Part shown: one piece after another, positions 1-10,820 of the stretch
Layout: each line of letters begins with the position of its first letter
Position numbering within the stretch: the stretch's first letter is position 1
Source of the DNA: Helichrysum umbraculigerum
Taxonomy: Eukaryota > Streptophyta > Magnoliopsida > Asterales > Asteraceae
Direction of reading: 5' to 3'
Length of the DNA stretch: 64,000 bases
NCBI GenBank assembly: GCA_949592205.1
Contig: CATIUR010000001.1
Coordinates: forward strand, 242,160,250-242,224,249
Notes under the pieces: model-generated
Seen by the model: the letters and a program-made list of their open reading frames with translations, nothing else
The model's database searches: none
Told to the model about the DNA's origin: nothing
Made by a program: the position numbers and the translations under genes

Positions 1-2
1 GT

Positions 3-560
3 GAGGTAGGTGTTGAAAGTCCTAGTCGACTTGAGCTTGACGGTATTGTTGAGAGATCTGGAAAGAGTAGGAGTTCGGGAAGAGTTGAAACTAGTAGGAG
101 CTTGGCGTTGAGTGGGAGCTTTGGGGTTTCCATGGATTCGGTTGGTCATCTCGGTACTACTAGAGTTTTCAAGTCTTGGGTAAGATCGTCTCCAATGGCA
201 TATAGTTTGCGACTGACCGATGGTGGTGAGCAAGATACTTTTCTGAGAGCCGCGTTTGATGTTGATTCCGTACAGTGGGAGTTGGCTCGTTGGGAAAAGT
301 TGTATTTGCCGAAATTCATGTTCATGTTTGTGGTCGGTGATCCAACGGTGAAAGCAAGAGTGATAGAGTGGATGATCAAGGGTGTGATGGTATTTTCACA
401 TGGCTACCTTGATGGTGTTATTCACGTGTTGGTTCTACCGTGTGGTCTCATCTTTGTTGGAAAGGTAGATCGAGTAGACGAAAGGCTGTATGGATGGGTT
501 GCTAGTGTAACGAGAGTGTTGGAGCTATGCCGGGCTTCAACCGGTCTTCTCATGAACTAA
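3..560 (+). pseudogene. Possible copia polyprotein remnant (element C1), partial
   Basis: A reading frame is open from the window edge to a TGA-free stop at 558-560 (at least 185 codons) and ends about 200 bp upstream of a copia-type LTR, where pol is expected. The N-terminal part is Ser/Arg rich (SGKSRSSGRVETSRS). It is followed by PMAYSLRLTDGGEQDTFLRA and DSVQWELA, which loosely resembles the integrase-to-RT linker of copia polyproteins (a 'DPxxYxEAxxxxDSxxWxxAM' type segment). No RT YVDD box or RNase H motif follows, so most of pol would have to be deleted. Assignment rests mainly on position; an unrelated ORF is possible. Confidence 0.35.
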
Positions 561-764
561 TGAGAGGGCGATAAACTAGAGAGATTTCTTGGTCACAGTT
601 TAATAGTGGAGTTCTGGTAACTGATATCGAAAGTCTTCCTATTCGGTGTGGTCGTGCGGCGTGTCCCGATATGTTTCGGCGGTATAAGTTTGAACGGGTT
701 CTATTAAGTGACGTTTAGTTATGGGTTATTGGAGTTGGGTTTGTCCGATCTTCAAGTGGGAGAT

Positions 765-1193
765 TGTTAGGATTTGAATATCGTACAAACATTATTTATA
801 CTTTGGTTCCAAGTAATAAGTATTATTACATGTTATTAAAATAATAATACTTGGTAAGTTTTGAAGACTTGTGATTCACGTGACTAGTGAATTTGGAAAG
901 AAGTTGAAGTCGGCAAAAAGAGTTTAAGTCGGTTGGCATTGTTTCGTACGAAGTATTATTAATATATATAATGTAACACATTGTATTGTAACCCTAACAC
1001 CTCCGAAAATAATAAGATTTCTCTCTAGTTTGGCCGTGGATTAAACCAATCGAGTAGATTGGATATAATCACGTTATATTCGTGTGTTCGTTTACTATTC
1101 TCTTTATCTTAATTGCTTGTGTTTGATCCGTTTATTGTCGTGGGGGTATAACTAGGGTTATACGTGTTCTTGGTTGGGTCCTAAAACCTATCA
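765..1193 (+). repeat. Copia-type 3' LTR (element C1)
   Basis: A polypurine tract (AAGTGGGAGAT, 754-764) is directly followed by TGTTAGG, the usual start of plant copia LTRs. The LTR is about 429 bp and ends in CTATCA at 1193. The partner LTR and most of the body lie left of the window, so the target duplication cannot be checked. Confidence 0.72.
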
Positions 1194-1526
1194 GTATTAA
1201 CCCCTCATTTATCAAAATATGATGCATGCATGAATAGGGGTGTAATTGAGATGAAGAAACTCGTGAGTTACTCGAGATATATTAAATCATAAAATAATTA
1301 AGATTAAATCGGTACAAATTTAGCTCAAGCTACTCAAGTAGACTTTCGAGCAAAGCTCGAGTATTATCATATCCCGCTTAAAAGGCTCGCAAGCAAAGGT
1401 GGATCTGGTGTTGTATAATATGGGTCTCTCGACCCACCTTACGATTGATTTTTTATATAAGTAGTGGTTAATTCACAAGGAACTAGTTTAAAAGATGAAT
1501 ATGACCTACCTTATTAATTTAAGGGT
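1194..1526. other. Intergenic, no gene seen
   Basis: AT-rich sequence with scattered CTCGAG / GAGCTCGAG words, similar in style to 35150-35570. No ORF of note, no LTR ends and no RNA gene recognised. Confidence 0.5.
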
Positions 1527-1796
1527 TAAGTACTTTTTAATGTATATAACTATGCGTTGACTTTCATTGTGTGTATGTAACAAAATTGACCTCCATTGTA
1601 TGTACGAAACTATCTATTTTGTACATTGTGTGTATTTTGATCGCTTGTCAACTTGTAAAGATGTCATGTGTCACCTTATAACTGATAACACGTCACTAAA
1701 ATACTCATAATGTACAAAAATAAATAGTTTCGTACATACAATGACGATCAATTTTGTTACGTACATACAATGAAGGTCAACGCATAATTATATATA
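1527..1796. mobile_element. Fold-back MITE
   Basis: Two arms of roughly 90 bases are inverted copies of each other. The left arm (about 1540-1635) contains ATGCGTTGACTTTCATTG and TTGTATGTACGAAACTAT; the right arm (about 1705-1795) contains the reverse complements. About 70 bases separate them. It is non-coding; superfamily not determined. Confidence 0.65.
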
Positions 1797-1799
1797 TTA

Positions 1800-1843
1800 G
1801 GTCACTCCCATCGGTGTAATCACTTCCTAATCAGTTTGCTTAG
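1800..1843. mobile_element. PIF/Harbinger-type MITE, left fragment (split by element O)
   Basis: Begins GGTCACTCCCAT directly after TTA (1797-1799). The matching end, AGAGTGGTC followed by TTA, is at 34723-34734. The two ends are imperfect inverted repeats with the 3-bp TTA target duplication typical of PIF/Harbinger. Element O is inserted at CTTAG (1839-1843). Without O the MITE is about 355 bp. Confidence 0.65.
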
Positions 1844-3077
1844 TGATAAGCATCTAATATATAGTATATTTTATAGTAATTTATCCCTATATTTATATAC
1901 ATTTTAGTGCATTTATATGATTTTAGATACTTATTTTGTTAATATTTGCAGAGATGTATTTTAATTAAAGATTGAAGAAAAAAGAACGAGAACGAATCCA
2001 AAACTGAAGAAAATGAAGAAATGAAGAAAAATGAGCTTAAACCTTAAAGAATTGAAGACTAAAATGATAATATTGAAGAAATAGGCCAAAATGAAGATTA
2101 AAATCTGTTAAAGAAAAGAAGAAGCCCAAAAAGTAAAGCCCAACCTGAAGTTGGAAGATTCTGGAATTGAGGTCCAACCGGCGGTTGGATTACCCAACCG
2201 GCGGTTGGGGTATAAAAGGATTAAGGCGGTGGAAGACGTGGAGTTGGACCAGGACACAACTTGTTCCAACCGGCGATTGGAATGCCCAACCGGCGGTTAG
2301 GAGGTCGGCCAGCAAAACTATAAATAGAGGCCTAGTTTAGGTTTAAGGATATACGATTCAAGAATACAAAAGTCGATTATTAGGGTTTAAGGTCGACTTA
2401 ATGTGCGAATTTGGAGGTTAAGGAGCTAGGGTTTGAAGGTTTTTAACCCTAGGAAAAGTTGGTTATACAATTGGTTCGGTTTCTTTATCCTTGTAACTTT
2501 CATAACCTTATTGAGTTATTTTATGGATATTGTTTATTTGAATTGATTGTTAATTAGGTTTTCATTATAGTTATTTGAATGAATGTTTATTGAGTTTATT
2601 ATATGAATTTATGTTTATGTTGGAACTATATTATTGAATGTTTATTATACAATAATTGTCTTTATTATAATATATTGATGATTGTTCTTGACATAGTTAG
2701 ACTGATTTATATTAAACGAGGATGACCATATTAAGTTTGTATAAATTAAGTGATTATGTTTATGTCTTGATCTTAACCTTATGCGATAGATGAATAATAT
2801 AATTCATTGATATAAAGTAATATTGTGATTCACGCCATACCGATGAAATTGTATTAATAAACTGCTGATAGATCTTAATAATTAGTGATACTTTGCGTAA
2901 CCTTATGATTGTGTTGCTATGATGAAGATTAGCTTAAGCTTAAGTAATTTTCTACATTAGTAAGTCACCAGTAATAATAGCCAACAAGCAAATATACATA
3001 AGTAAATATAATAAGTTTAATAAATAATAGTTTGAATAATTATAATCTTCTATCCATCTGAGTATTCTTAAGTTGTA
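1844..3077 (+). repeat. Element O 5' LTR, left portion (truncated at a junction with B)
   Basis: Collinear with the first 1.23 kb of the 3' LTR (32858 onward). Identity stops at TTAAGTTGT: here it continues TATACTTTC (element B internal), in the 3' LTR it continues TCCTAAAAC. About 25 differences from the 3' LTR counted by eye. Contains two TATA-like boxes (TATAAAAGG at 2211, CTATAAATAG at 2315) flanking palindromic repeats. Confidence 0.85.
2174..2300 (+). repeat. Paired CCAACCGGCGGTTGG palindromes in O LTR
   Basis: Two pairs of 15-nt odd palindromes. Pair 1 is 2174-2188 and 2194-2208; pair 2 is 2266-2280 and 2286-2300 with two arm changes. Both spacers are exactly 5 nt. A TATAAAAGG box lies between the pairs. 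The same array is at 33188-33314 in the 3' LTR. Confidence 0.85.
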
Positions 3078-3542
3078 TACTTTCAAATTACTTGTGATTA
3101 AGAAGTTGATATAATCAAGTAGTGGTTTGAAATTTTAAAATTGAATTAAATTAACTGGTTGCTAAGAAAAGATTCTTGATGTCTGACCAGTTTAAGTAAT
3201 ATATAAATGCTAGCATGATGGCTAGTTAGGATTTGAATGTAAATCCTACATATTGATAGGTGTATTGTAATGTATAATCACTAGTGTCTGTGATTACTGT
3301 TTGTGCTATGGTTGTTGTTGACAATTCTTAGATTGCAATGAAAGGAATTACAAATTGAGATAAGTCAATGTAGAGGTTGGTTGAATGTAGGTAATGTGAC
3401 ATTGTTGTACATTTGTTGGTTGAGCAAAGTACTTGTTGATTGTGGTTTTACCTACTAAGTTTGACCTCTACTTTGCTTATTAAGGTGATATGAATCCGGA
3501 TTACTTTTAAGTAAAGGATTTCATATAATTGTAGTGATATGT
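3072..3542 (+). mobile_element. Element B internal 3' region, first copy, left piece
   Basis: Matches 19836-20306 almost base for base. It continues after G1 at 14145. The 5' end is fused to O's LTR within the shared word AAGTTGT. Non-coding. The last five bases (TATGT, 3538-3542) are the left target duplication of G1. Confidence 0.8.
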
Positions 3543-6047
3543 TGTAACACCCCCAAATTTAATGATTTGCGGAAGCTTGATTTGGGTGTTACTAATCAAT
3601 AACAAGGCACAAAGATAAATAGTAAACGACTCTATATGCGTCGTTTTAACAAAATATATTGATAACTGAAATGTTTACAACATTTAAAGCTTTACAAAGC
3701 TCGAGTTTAAATAAAATGAGATTTCAGTACATAAGTACTTGTACAAAATATACTAATGCAAGAAAATCTCAATCGTCTGTATGCTGACTCGAGCTAAGGT
3801 CCTGAAGCAGAAACATCCTACTGCTGGGTACCTGCGATATATGCTAAAAGGTCAGCTAGAAAGCTGGTGAGCTCACAGGTTTGAAATCAGTTAATATAGT
3901 ATGAACCGCAAGATTTAAATAATGAATTGCATCCAGCAATTAAATAATGAATTGCATCCAGCAATTAAATGATAGTCATCGTGTATACAGCCATGAGCAC
4001 ATAGTTGAGCTTAACTCGAGGGCCGGGTCCCCTATAGAGAATTCCGGGCGAGGTGCCTCCACGAATGCCTAATCCACATTCGTCTTCCCAAATATTAGTA
4101 CGTTCGTTTACCCGGTTAGTGCTTGCTAACCCGAACGAGGTGGGTCAATCCTATATGGTACCATATACTAATATTCACGCTACAACGTATTAACAACTAT
4201 GCTGACGGAGGACTTTAAAATGATTAGTTTCGAAAAACTCATGTAGTATATGAAAAGTTGGTACTTGCGTTCACATGTTAAAAGTTGAGCAATATATCAC
4301 ACCCCTGAGTAAAACAGTAAAAAGAGGGGCTATGAGACTCACCTGAGTCTGAATGCGTTTACACAAATGTAAGTTGATTAGCCGAATATGAAGTCCAAAG
4401 ACTTGTAACCTGAGGGTGTCCACGACACGCGATGGTTATAATCATGATTGGGTATCTCAAAAGATCACCCTTGTAGTTGTTACACAACTATATATATGTC
4501 CAAATTACTACGATTTGGTTGATTTGTTAAGTGTTTGAAAACATGTACGGCCCGTTGGTGACGGATTTGTAATAATAATCTCAACTATTATTATTGTGAT
4601 TTCGTGGCGTTTTACTTTGAAAAATATGTTTCGATTGTGTTTTAGAAGCCGTTACGGAATCTAAGTACGGGGGTCCGGGGGCAGCGCCCCTGGTAGCGGG
4701 GTCCAAGGGGCAGAGCCCCTGGCTGGGGTCGAGCTGCCAGGTCAGCTTGGAAAATTTTTATTTCTACTATATTGCTTTGACGAAAAACGCATCTGGGATC
4801 TGAATTCGGGTAAAATCGAGTGATAAATTTCGAGTCTCGACACTTAGTAAAAATCTGAGTTTTCTGTGTTTTGCGACACAATATGCGACACAAAGGTAGT
4901 TATGCGACACAAGGGTTGTGTCGCATAGGAATGCGACACAATGTCTATGCGACACAATGGTTGTGTCGCATAGATGCGAGATGCTGATTCAACAGCGACA
5001 TAGTGATTGTGTCGTATGGTGTATGCGACATAGTGGTTGTGTCGCAAGACTTGCGACACTAATTATCTGGTACGACACAAGGTACGACACAGGAGGTTTT
5101 ATACGACACAAGTGGCAAAATACGACACAACATGCGACACAAGGCTTGTGTCGCATGGATGAACACCAGCCCAGAAAGTTCGGCTGTTAATGTTTTTCCG
5201 GCCAAAATTCCGTTTTAAACTCGTTTTTAAGCTATGAAATCGTGTTATATACTTAGTAAGGGACATATATATGTTGTATAAACAACCACAAGTGAAAAAT
5301 ACTAAGATTCGAGAGATTTCGGGATTTTGTCGGAAACTTACAATTTGCCAAAATGAAAATCCGGAAAGATAGCGTTGTAGATCGTAGCGAGGTGGTCGTG
5401 AATCTCTAAAAGTATTGATGATACGAGTGCGTTTGGTAGTAGTATTTTGCGATTTTAATGGTTTTGGGGTGTTTTTCTTTTTTAGAGAGAAAAGATAAGA
5501 GAGAGATAGAAGAAAGAGATGAAATGAAGAAGAAAAGTGGGAGGTGGGGGTTTATCCCCACCTTTTCAGTTTTCGCCCCGCGTTCCGCGTGGCATTCGTT
5601 TTCTCCGTCATTTAACGTTTGAAACAATTATTTACATTTTAATTATAAGTTTTAAAATACAATTTATTACGAAATGTTTTGTTTAAATATTTTACACATC
5701 AATTTATATTTGAGTTATAAAATGTAAGTTTGTTTATTTAGTTTGCGCGTTTTAGTATTTTAAATTGTGTAAGTTCGGTTTGTACGATACGAATGAATAC
5801 GAAATATTATCATAATAATATTTTTGACATAAAAGCGTTATTTAATAATACTGGTCACCAACGTCCGTATTAAATTGAATCGAGATACATTCGATTTAAA
5901 TTGTGTACGATTTAATCAAATCGCATTTTCGTATATATTCCACAATATATATAATTCGATACATTAATTAGCCTAATACAGAACTAATTACATGTATTAA
6001 CATATGATTAGGCACTAATTACTAGTCCTAATTTGGCGGGTGTTACA
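3543..6047 (-). repeat. G1 3' LTR (left copy)
   Basis: 2505 bp, bounded by TGTAACACC at 3543 and GGTGTTACA ending at 6047. Nearly identical to 11636-14139. Contains a hairpin array (4872-5156) and, read on the minus strand, a palindrome-embedded ATAAA box (5543-5562), a CT-rich leader and a GTAAGT site. Confidence 0.92.
4872..5156. repeat. Hairpin array, TGCGACACAA / TTGTGTCGCA units (G1 left LTR)
   Basis: Several inverted pairs have about 11-nt arms and a 3-nt loop: ATGCGACACAA-GGG-TTGTGTCGCAT near 4903, the same arms with loop TGG near 4945 and loop GGC near 5132, plus degenerate ones near 4994 and 5024. Single half-sites lie between them. The right LTR has the matching array at 12965-13249. 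Confidence 0.85.
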
Positions 6048-6062
6048 TTCTCCCCCTGTTAA
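6048..6062 (-). other. G1 polypurine tract
   Basis: On the minus strand AACAGGGGGAGAA lies directly before the 3' LTR start TGTAACACC. It primes plus-strand DNA synthesis. Confidence 0.85.
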
Positions 6063-6081
6063 GAGAATTTCGTCCCGAAAT

Positions 6082-9000
6082 TTAGCTCGAAGTCGTGTTT
6101 GATGTAGTATCAGTGAATAGTTGAGGATATTTGAGTCGCATTTGGTCTTCCCGTTCCCAGGTGAATTCCGGACCACGCCGCGAATTCCATCTGACCTTGA
6201 CGATGGGAATACGACTTTGTTTCAGTTGTTTGACCTCACGGTCCATAATTTCAGCGGGTTCCTCAACGAAGTGAAGTTTATCGTCAACACGAATTTCATC
6301 TAGTGGGATAATAAGTGTCTCATCAGACAGACACTTCTTCAAATTTGAAATATGAAAAGTGGGGTGCACGCTGCTGAGTTCGGATGGCAGCTGCAATCGA
6401 TAAGCTACGGGGCCAATCCGTTCGAGGATCTCAAAAGGCCCGATGTACCTGGGATTTAACTTCCCGTGTTTGCCAAAATGGATGACGCCTTTCCAAGGCG
6501 ATACTTTTAAGAGTACTCGATCCCCAACTTGGAACTCGAGTGGTTTGCGTCTCACGTCAGCATAACTTTTCTGACGATCACGTGCGGATTTGAGTCGGTT
6601 TTGGATTTCTACAATTTTCTCAGTGGTGGCGTGAATGAGTTCAGGACCAGTGAGTTGACTATCTCCCACTTCAGTCCAACAAATCGGTGATCGGCACTTA
6701 CGACCGTACAGTGCCTCAAAAGGTGCAGCCTTAATGCTGGCGTGATAACTGTTATTGTACGAGAATTCGCACAACGGTAGATGTTTTTCCCAGTTTGTAC
6801 CGAAATCAACTACGCAAGCTCGTAGCATATCTTCCAGTGTTTGAATGGTTCGTTCACTTTGGCCATCGGTTTGAGGATGGTACGCGGTGCTCATATCAAG
6901 ACGAGTACCCAATGCTTTTTGAAGTGATTGCCAAAAGTGAGAGGTGAAATGGGCATCTCTGTCAGAGATGATCGAGATTGGAACACCGTGTTGAGAAACG
7001 ATTTCCTTGATGTAGATTTGTGTAAGGCGTTCCATTTTATCGTTTTCCTTGATTGCCAGGAAATGAGCAGATTTGGTGAGACGATCGACGATCACCCAAA
7101 TGGTATCGCAACCGCTCGACGACTTGGGTAGTTTGGTTATGAAATCCATGGCAATTTGTTCCCATTTCCATTCAGGGATTTCAGGTTGTTGGAGTAAACC
7201 AGGTGGTTTCTGATGTTCGGTTTTGACTTTCGAGCAAGTAAGGCACTTGCTGACATAAGTGGTGATTTCGGCTTTCATGTTTGGCCACCAATAAAATTCC
7301 TTGATGCCGTGGTACATCTTATCGGATCCCGGATGGATAGAATATTTGGACTTGTGAGCTTCATCCATCACCACGTCTCGTATGTTCCCGAAATTAGGCA
7401 ACCAGATTCGGTTTGAGAAATACCTAATCCCGTTAGATTTGATTTCAAATTGTTTGTCAATACCCCGTAAGGCTTCATTTTTGATGTTTTCAGGTTTCAG
7501 GGCTTCGATCTGAGCGGTATGAATTTGAATAGTAAGATCGTTACGAATGGTCATACTGAGAGCTCGGACTCGAAGTGGTTTCGGTCGTTCCTTTCGGCTG
7601 AGGGCATCGGCTACAACATTAGCCTTCCCTGGATGGTACTTGATCTCGCAGTCGTAATCGGTAAGCAACTCGACCCATCGACGTTGCCTCATATTGAGAT
7701 CCTTCTGATCGAATATATGTTGGAGACTTTTATGATCGGTAAAGATTGTGCACTTAGTGCCGTAGAGATAATGTCTCCAGATCTTGAGAGCAAAAACGAC
7801 AGCTCCAAGTTCGAGATCATGGGTGGTGTAGTTCTTTTCGTGAATTTTCAGCTGTCGTGAGGCATAGGCAATGACTTTGTCTCGTTGCATCAGCACGCAC
7901 CCGAGACCTTGGTGAGAAGCATCGCAGTATACCACAAAGTCATCGGTGCCTTCAGGTAGTGATAGAATTGGAGCACTGCAAAGCTTTTGTTTCAGAAGTT
8001 GGAATGCTGACTCTTGTTTATATGTCCAATCGAACCTTTTGTCCTTCTGAGTCAGTACCGTGAGTGGTTGAGCTATTTTGGAGAAATTTTCGATAAATCG
8101 CCGGTAGTACCCAGCAAGACCCAAGAATTGACGTACTTCAGTCGCTGAGGTGGGTGCTTGCCAGTCTTTGATAGCCTCAATTTTTGATGGGTCAACGTGA
8201 ATTCCCTGACTGTCGATCACGTGACCAAGGAATTGAACGGTTTGAATCCAGAACTCACACTTAGAGAATTTTGCATACAGCTCCTCGTGTCTAAGGAGTT
8301 CAAGGATGGTTTTGAGGTGTTGCGCATGTTCTTGCTCGTTGCGTGAGTAAATGAGTATGTCATCGATAAAGACAATGACAAACTTGTTGAGGTAAGGTTT
8401 ACACACCCGGTTCATGAGGTCCATGAATACAGCCGGAGCGTTGGTTAGACCGAAGGGCATCACTTGAAATTCGTAGTGCCCGTAACGAGTTCTGAAAGCA
8501 GTTTTTGGAATATCGGTGTCGCGAACTCGTAACTGGTGATAGCCTGACCGCAGGTCGATTTTTGAGTAGAAACTTGAACCCTGAAGTTGGTCGAATAGAT
8601 CATCAATGCGAGGAAGTGGGTATCGGTTCTTGACGGTCAATTTGTTCAACTCTCGATAGTCGATGCACATTCTGAATGAACCGTCCTTCTTTTTAACAAA
8701 TAAGACCGGAGCTCCCCAAGGTGAAGAACTCGGTCTAATGAATCCTCTATCCAGAAGTTCCTGTAACTGGGCAGACAACTCCTGAAGTTCAGATGGGGCT
8801 AAACGGTATGGTGCGCGGGCCATCGGTGCGGCACCCGGCACGAGGTCGATTGAGAACTCAACCTGTCTAGATGGAGGTAAACCAGGTAGTTCTTCCGGAA
8901 AGACTTCGGAAAAGTCTCTAACAATTGGCACATCCTCAAGTCGCTTCTCCTCCGACTTCTTCTCTGTGATGTGTGCGAGTATTGCAGGGTAACCCTTTCT

Positions 9001-10530
9001 CAGAAATTTTCGGGTTTTTAAGCAGGAGATGATATTGAGTCTCGTCCCACCAGTCTCCCCCTGTATGATCAAGGTTCCACCGGCAGCGAGTGGAATGCGG
9101 ACGATCTTATCGTAACAAATGATTTCGGCTCGGTGTTTGGACAACCAGTCCATTCCAATGATGACATCGAAACTTCCGATTTCAACGGGTACAAGATCGA
9201 TTGAAAAGGTTTCATCAGCTAGGTTTAAAGTGCAATTAGGTATCACACTATCGGTTTCTATAAGTTCTCCATTTGCTAGCTCTACAGTGTACTTAACATC
9301 TAAGGCAACAGGATTGATGTCAAGTAGTGGGCAAAAGTCATCAGAGATAAAGCTTCTATCAGCACCAGTATCAAATAGAATAGAAGCATGTAAGTTGTTG
9401 AGGAGGAACATACCCGAGACCACATTCGGGTCTTGGCGGGCGTCCCCGGATTTGATGACGAAGGCTCTGCTTCGGGTGTTGTTGTTGTTGTTACTGTTGC
9501 GGTTGTTGTTGTTGTTCTTCAGCTTGGGGCACGTGTCCCTGAAGTGCCCGGGTTTCCCACACTCAAAGTAGACTTTGGGTGGTCTGGTGTTGTTATTGGA
9601 ATTGTTGTTGGCAGGGGAATTGCAGTCTTTGGTGAGATGGCCGTACCTCTTGCAATTGTTGCAAAAGGGACCACAGGAACCTTCATGGTGACGACTGCAC
9701 TTGGAACAGTAGGGTTTGTTCCCAGTGTAGCCCCGTGTGATGTCGGTGGTGGTGTTGTAGGCTTTGATGGTGTCGGGTTTCTTGTTTTGTTGGCTAGAGT
9801 GGTTATTGTGATAGTCAGACCACTTTCGTTTGTTGTTTTGGGAGGATGAAGTGGGTGGTTCAGAATCTTGGCTCATGGACATCAGGTCTTGGGCCAATAG
9901 GATTGCACCGTCAATGGTGGTTTGGTTGGAAGAGGCAACATGTCCCCGAACAGGCTCAGGAAGGCCAAGGATGTACTTCCTGATTTTATCAGGTTCAGTG
10001 CTCACCATAGCTGGGCGGAGGGCGGCAAGTTGTTGGAATCTGGTGGTATAACCATCGATATCACCACCCTGAACCTTTAGGTTCCAGAACTCCTCGTCTA
10101 GCTTTTGGAGTTTGGCGATTGAGCAGTATTTGGCAGTGAGTTTTGCTTTCAATTCCTCCCAAGTTAGTTGGTAGGCAATGTCAGCACCCACTGATTGGGT
10201 ATATGAATTCCACCAAGAGTGGGCATCATCTTCGTGAGAGCAGGTGGCGAAGTTTACTTTGTCGTTCTCCGCGCATTTGCTGACACGGAAAACAGTTTCC
10301 ATTTTCTCGAACCATCTGATAAGTCCGATGGCTCCTTCAGAACCTTTGAAGCTGGAGGGTTTGCAGCTTTGAAAGTCCTTGTAAGAACAAGGTTTAGCAG
10401 TAGTGGTTTCAGCGGCATCGCTGTTTCTGGTGGAATTTTGAGGAGTATTCCGAGCCAAGGCTTCAGTAACAGCCTGGGTTATAAGGGATGTAAGCTGAGC
10501 ATCAGTGTATGGTCTTGACTTTGGCGGCAT
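6082..10530 (-). CDS. G1 gag-pol polyprotein, chromovirus type, intact
   Basis: 1482 codons, uninterrupted. Gag lies at about residues 50-240. A canonical CCHC knuckle is at C290/C293/H298/C303. A second knuckle begins with Tyr321 where Cys is expected (C324/H329/C334 kept). Protease active site DTGA is at 387-390. RT covers about 585-770 with FIDD at 721-724. RNase H acidic residues are D870, E907, D932 and D975. The integrase zinc site is H1059/H1066/C1096/C1099 and the DDE triad is D1129/D1190/E1226 (35 residues between the last two). A chromodomain (about 1415-1472, VKVRWNSRRGPEFTWE) would target integration to heterochromatin. The start MPPKSRPY matches MPPKRRAT of G2 and lies 4 nt after an acceptor-like TTTATTGAAG. 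No stop or frameshift is seen. Confidence 0.96.
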   Translation of the reverse strand: MPPKSRPYTDAQLTSLITQAVTEALARNTPQNSTRNSDAAETTTAKPCSYKDFQSCKPSSFKGSEGAIGLIRWFEKMETVFRVSKCAENDKVNFATCSHEDDAHSWWNSYTQSVGADIAYQLTWEELKAKLTAKYCSIAKLQKLDEEFWNLKVQGGDIDGYTTRFQQLAALRPAMVSTEPDKIRKYILGLPEPVRGHVASSNQTTIDGAILLAQDLMSMSQDSEPPTSSSQNNKRKWSDYHNNHSSQQNKKPDTIKAYNTTTDITRGYTGNKPYCSKCSRHHEGSCGPFCNNCKRYGHLTKDCNSPANNNSNNNTRPPKVYFECGKPGHFRDTCPKLKNNNNNRNSNNNNNTRSRAFVIKSGDARQDPNVVSGMFLLNNLHASILFDTGADRSFISDDFCPLLDINPVALDVKYTVELANGELIETDSVIPNCTLNLADETFSIDLVPVEIGSFDVIIGMDWLSKHRAEIICYDKIVRIPLAAGGTLIIQGETGGTRLNIISCLKTRKFLRKGYPAILAHITEKKSEEKRLEDVPIVRDFSEVFPEELPGLPPSRQVEFSIDLVPGAAPMARAPYRLAPSELQELSAQLQELLDRGFIRPSSSPWGAPVLFVKKKDGSFRMCIDYRELNKLTVKNRYPLPRIDDLFDQLQGSSFYSKIDLRSGYHQLRVRDTDIPKTAFRTRYGHYEFQVMPFGLTNAPAVFMDLMNRVCKPYLNKFVIVFIDDILIYSRNEQEHAQHLKTILELLRHEELYAKFSKCEFWIQTVQFLGHVIDSQGIHVDPSKIEAIKDWQAPTSATEVRQFLGLAGYYRRFIENFSKIAQPLTVLTQKDKRFDWTYKQESAFQLLKQKLCSAPILSLPEGTDDFVVYCDASHQGLGCVLMQRDKVIAYASRQLKIHEKNYTTHDLELGAVVFALKIWRHYLYGTKCTIFTDHKSLQHIFDQKDLNMRQRRWVELLTDYDCEIKYHPGKANVVADALSRKERPKPLRVRALSMTIRNDLTIQIHTAQIEALKPENIKNEALRGIDKQFEIKSNGIRYFSNRIWLPNFGNIRDVVMDEAHKSKYSIHPGSDKMYHGIKEFYWWPNMKAEITTYVSKCLTCSKVKTEHQKPPGLLQQPEIPEWKWEQIAMDFITKLPKSSSGCDTIWVIVDRLTKSAHFLAIKENDKMERLTQIYIKEIVSQHGVPISIISDRDAHFTSHFWQSLQKALGTRLDMSTAYHPQTDGQSERTIQTLEDMLRACVVDFGTNWEKHLPLCEFSYNNSYHASIKAAPFEALYGRKCRSPICWTEVGDSQLTGPELIHATTEKIVEIQNRLKSARDRQKSYADVRRKPLEFQVGDRVLLKVSPWKGVIHFGKHGKLNPRYIGPFEILERIGPVAYRLQLPSELSSVHPTFHISNLKKCLSDETLIIPLDEIRVDDKLHFVEEPAEIMDREVKQLKQSRIPIVKVRWNSRRGPEFTWEREDQMRLKYPQLFTDTTSNTTSS

Positions 10531-10820
10531 GATTCTTCAATAAAAGAAATGAAGATACGTGAGATTTCGTAGGGAAGTTGTATTTGTTATAGATGTACAT
10601 GTATAAAAGCAGTAATACATGACATCAACATGGAAAAATGACAATTAATATGAGTCGAATCATCAAGGGATATTTGATAGATAATACGAGTTCAAAGGTT
10701 ACGTACTACAGAGTTATTACAAAAGGCATCGGGAATCGTTACATCCGACTAATTTATAGAGTAGTGCTTAGATTGTCATTAGATTACGAGATAGATTACA
10801 AGACAAGGACTACACTAGTC
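10531..10820 (-). other. G1 spacer between the extra ORF and gag
   Basis: About 290 bp of non-coding sequence. On the minus strand its last bases, CATTTCTTTTATTGAAG, end in AG at 10536-10535 and resemble a splice acceptor just before the gag ATG. Confidence 0.5.

Noticed and set aside
4642..5190. Small frames at 4642-5190 duplicated at 12735-13283
   Set aside because: The two copies are simply the G1 LTRs; the frames are translations of the hairpin array and its flank.
9119..10051. Plus-strand frames of 73-150 codons
   Set aside because: Antisense shadows of the G1 gag-pol frame.
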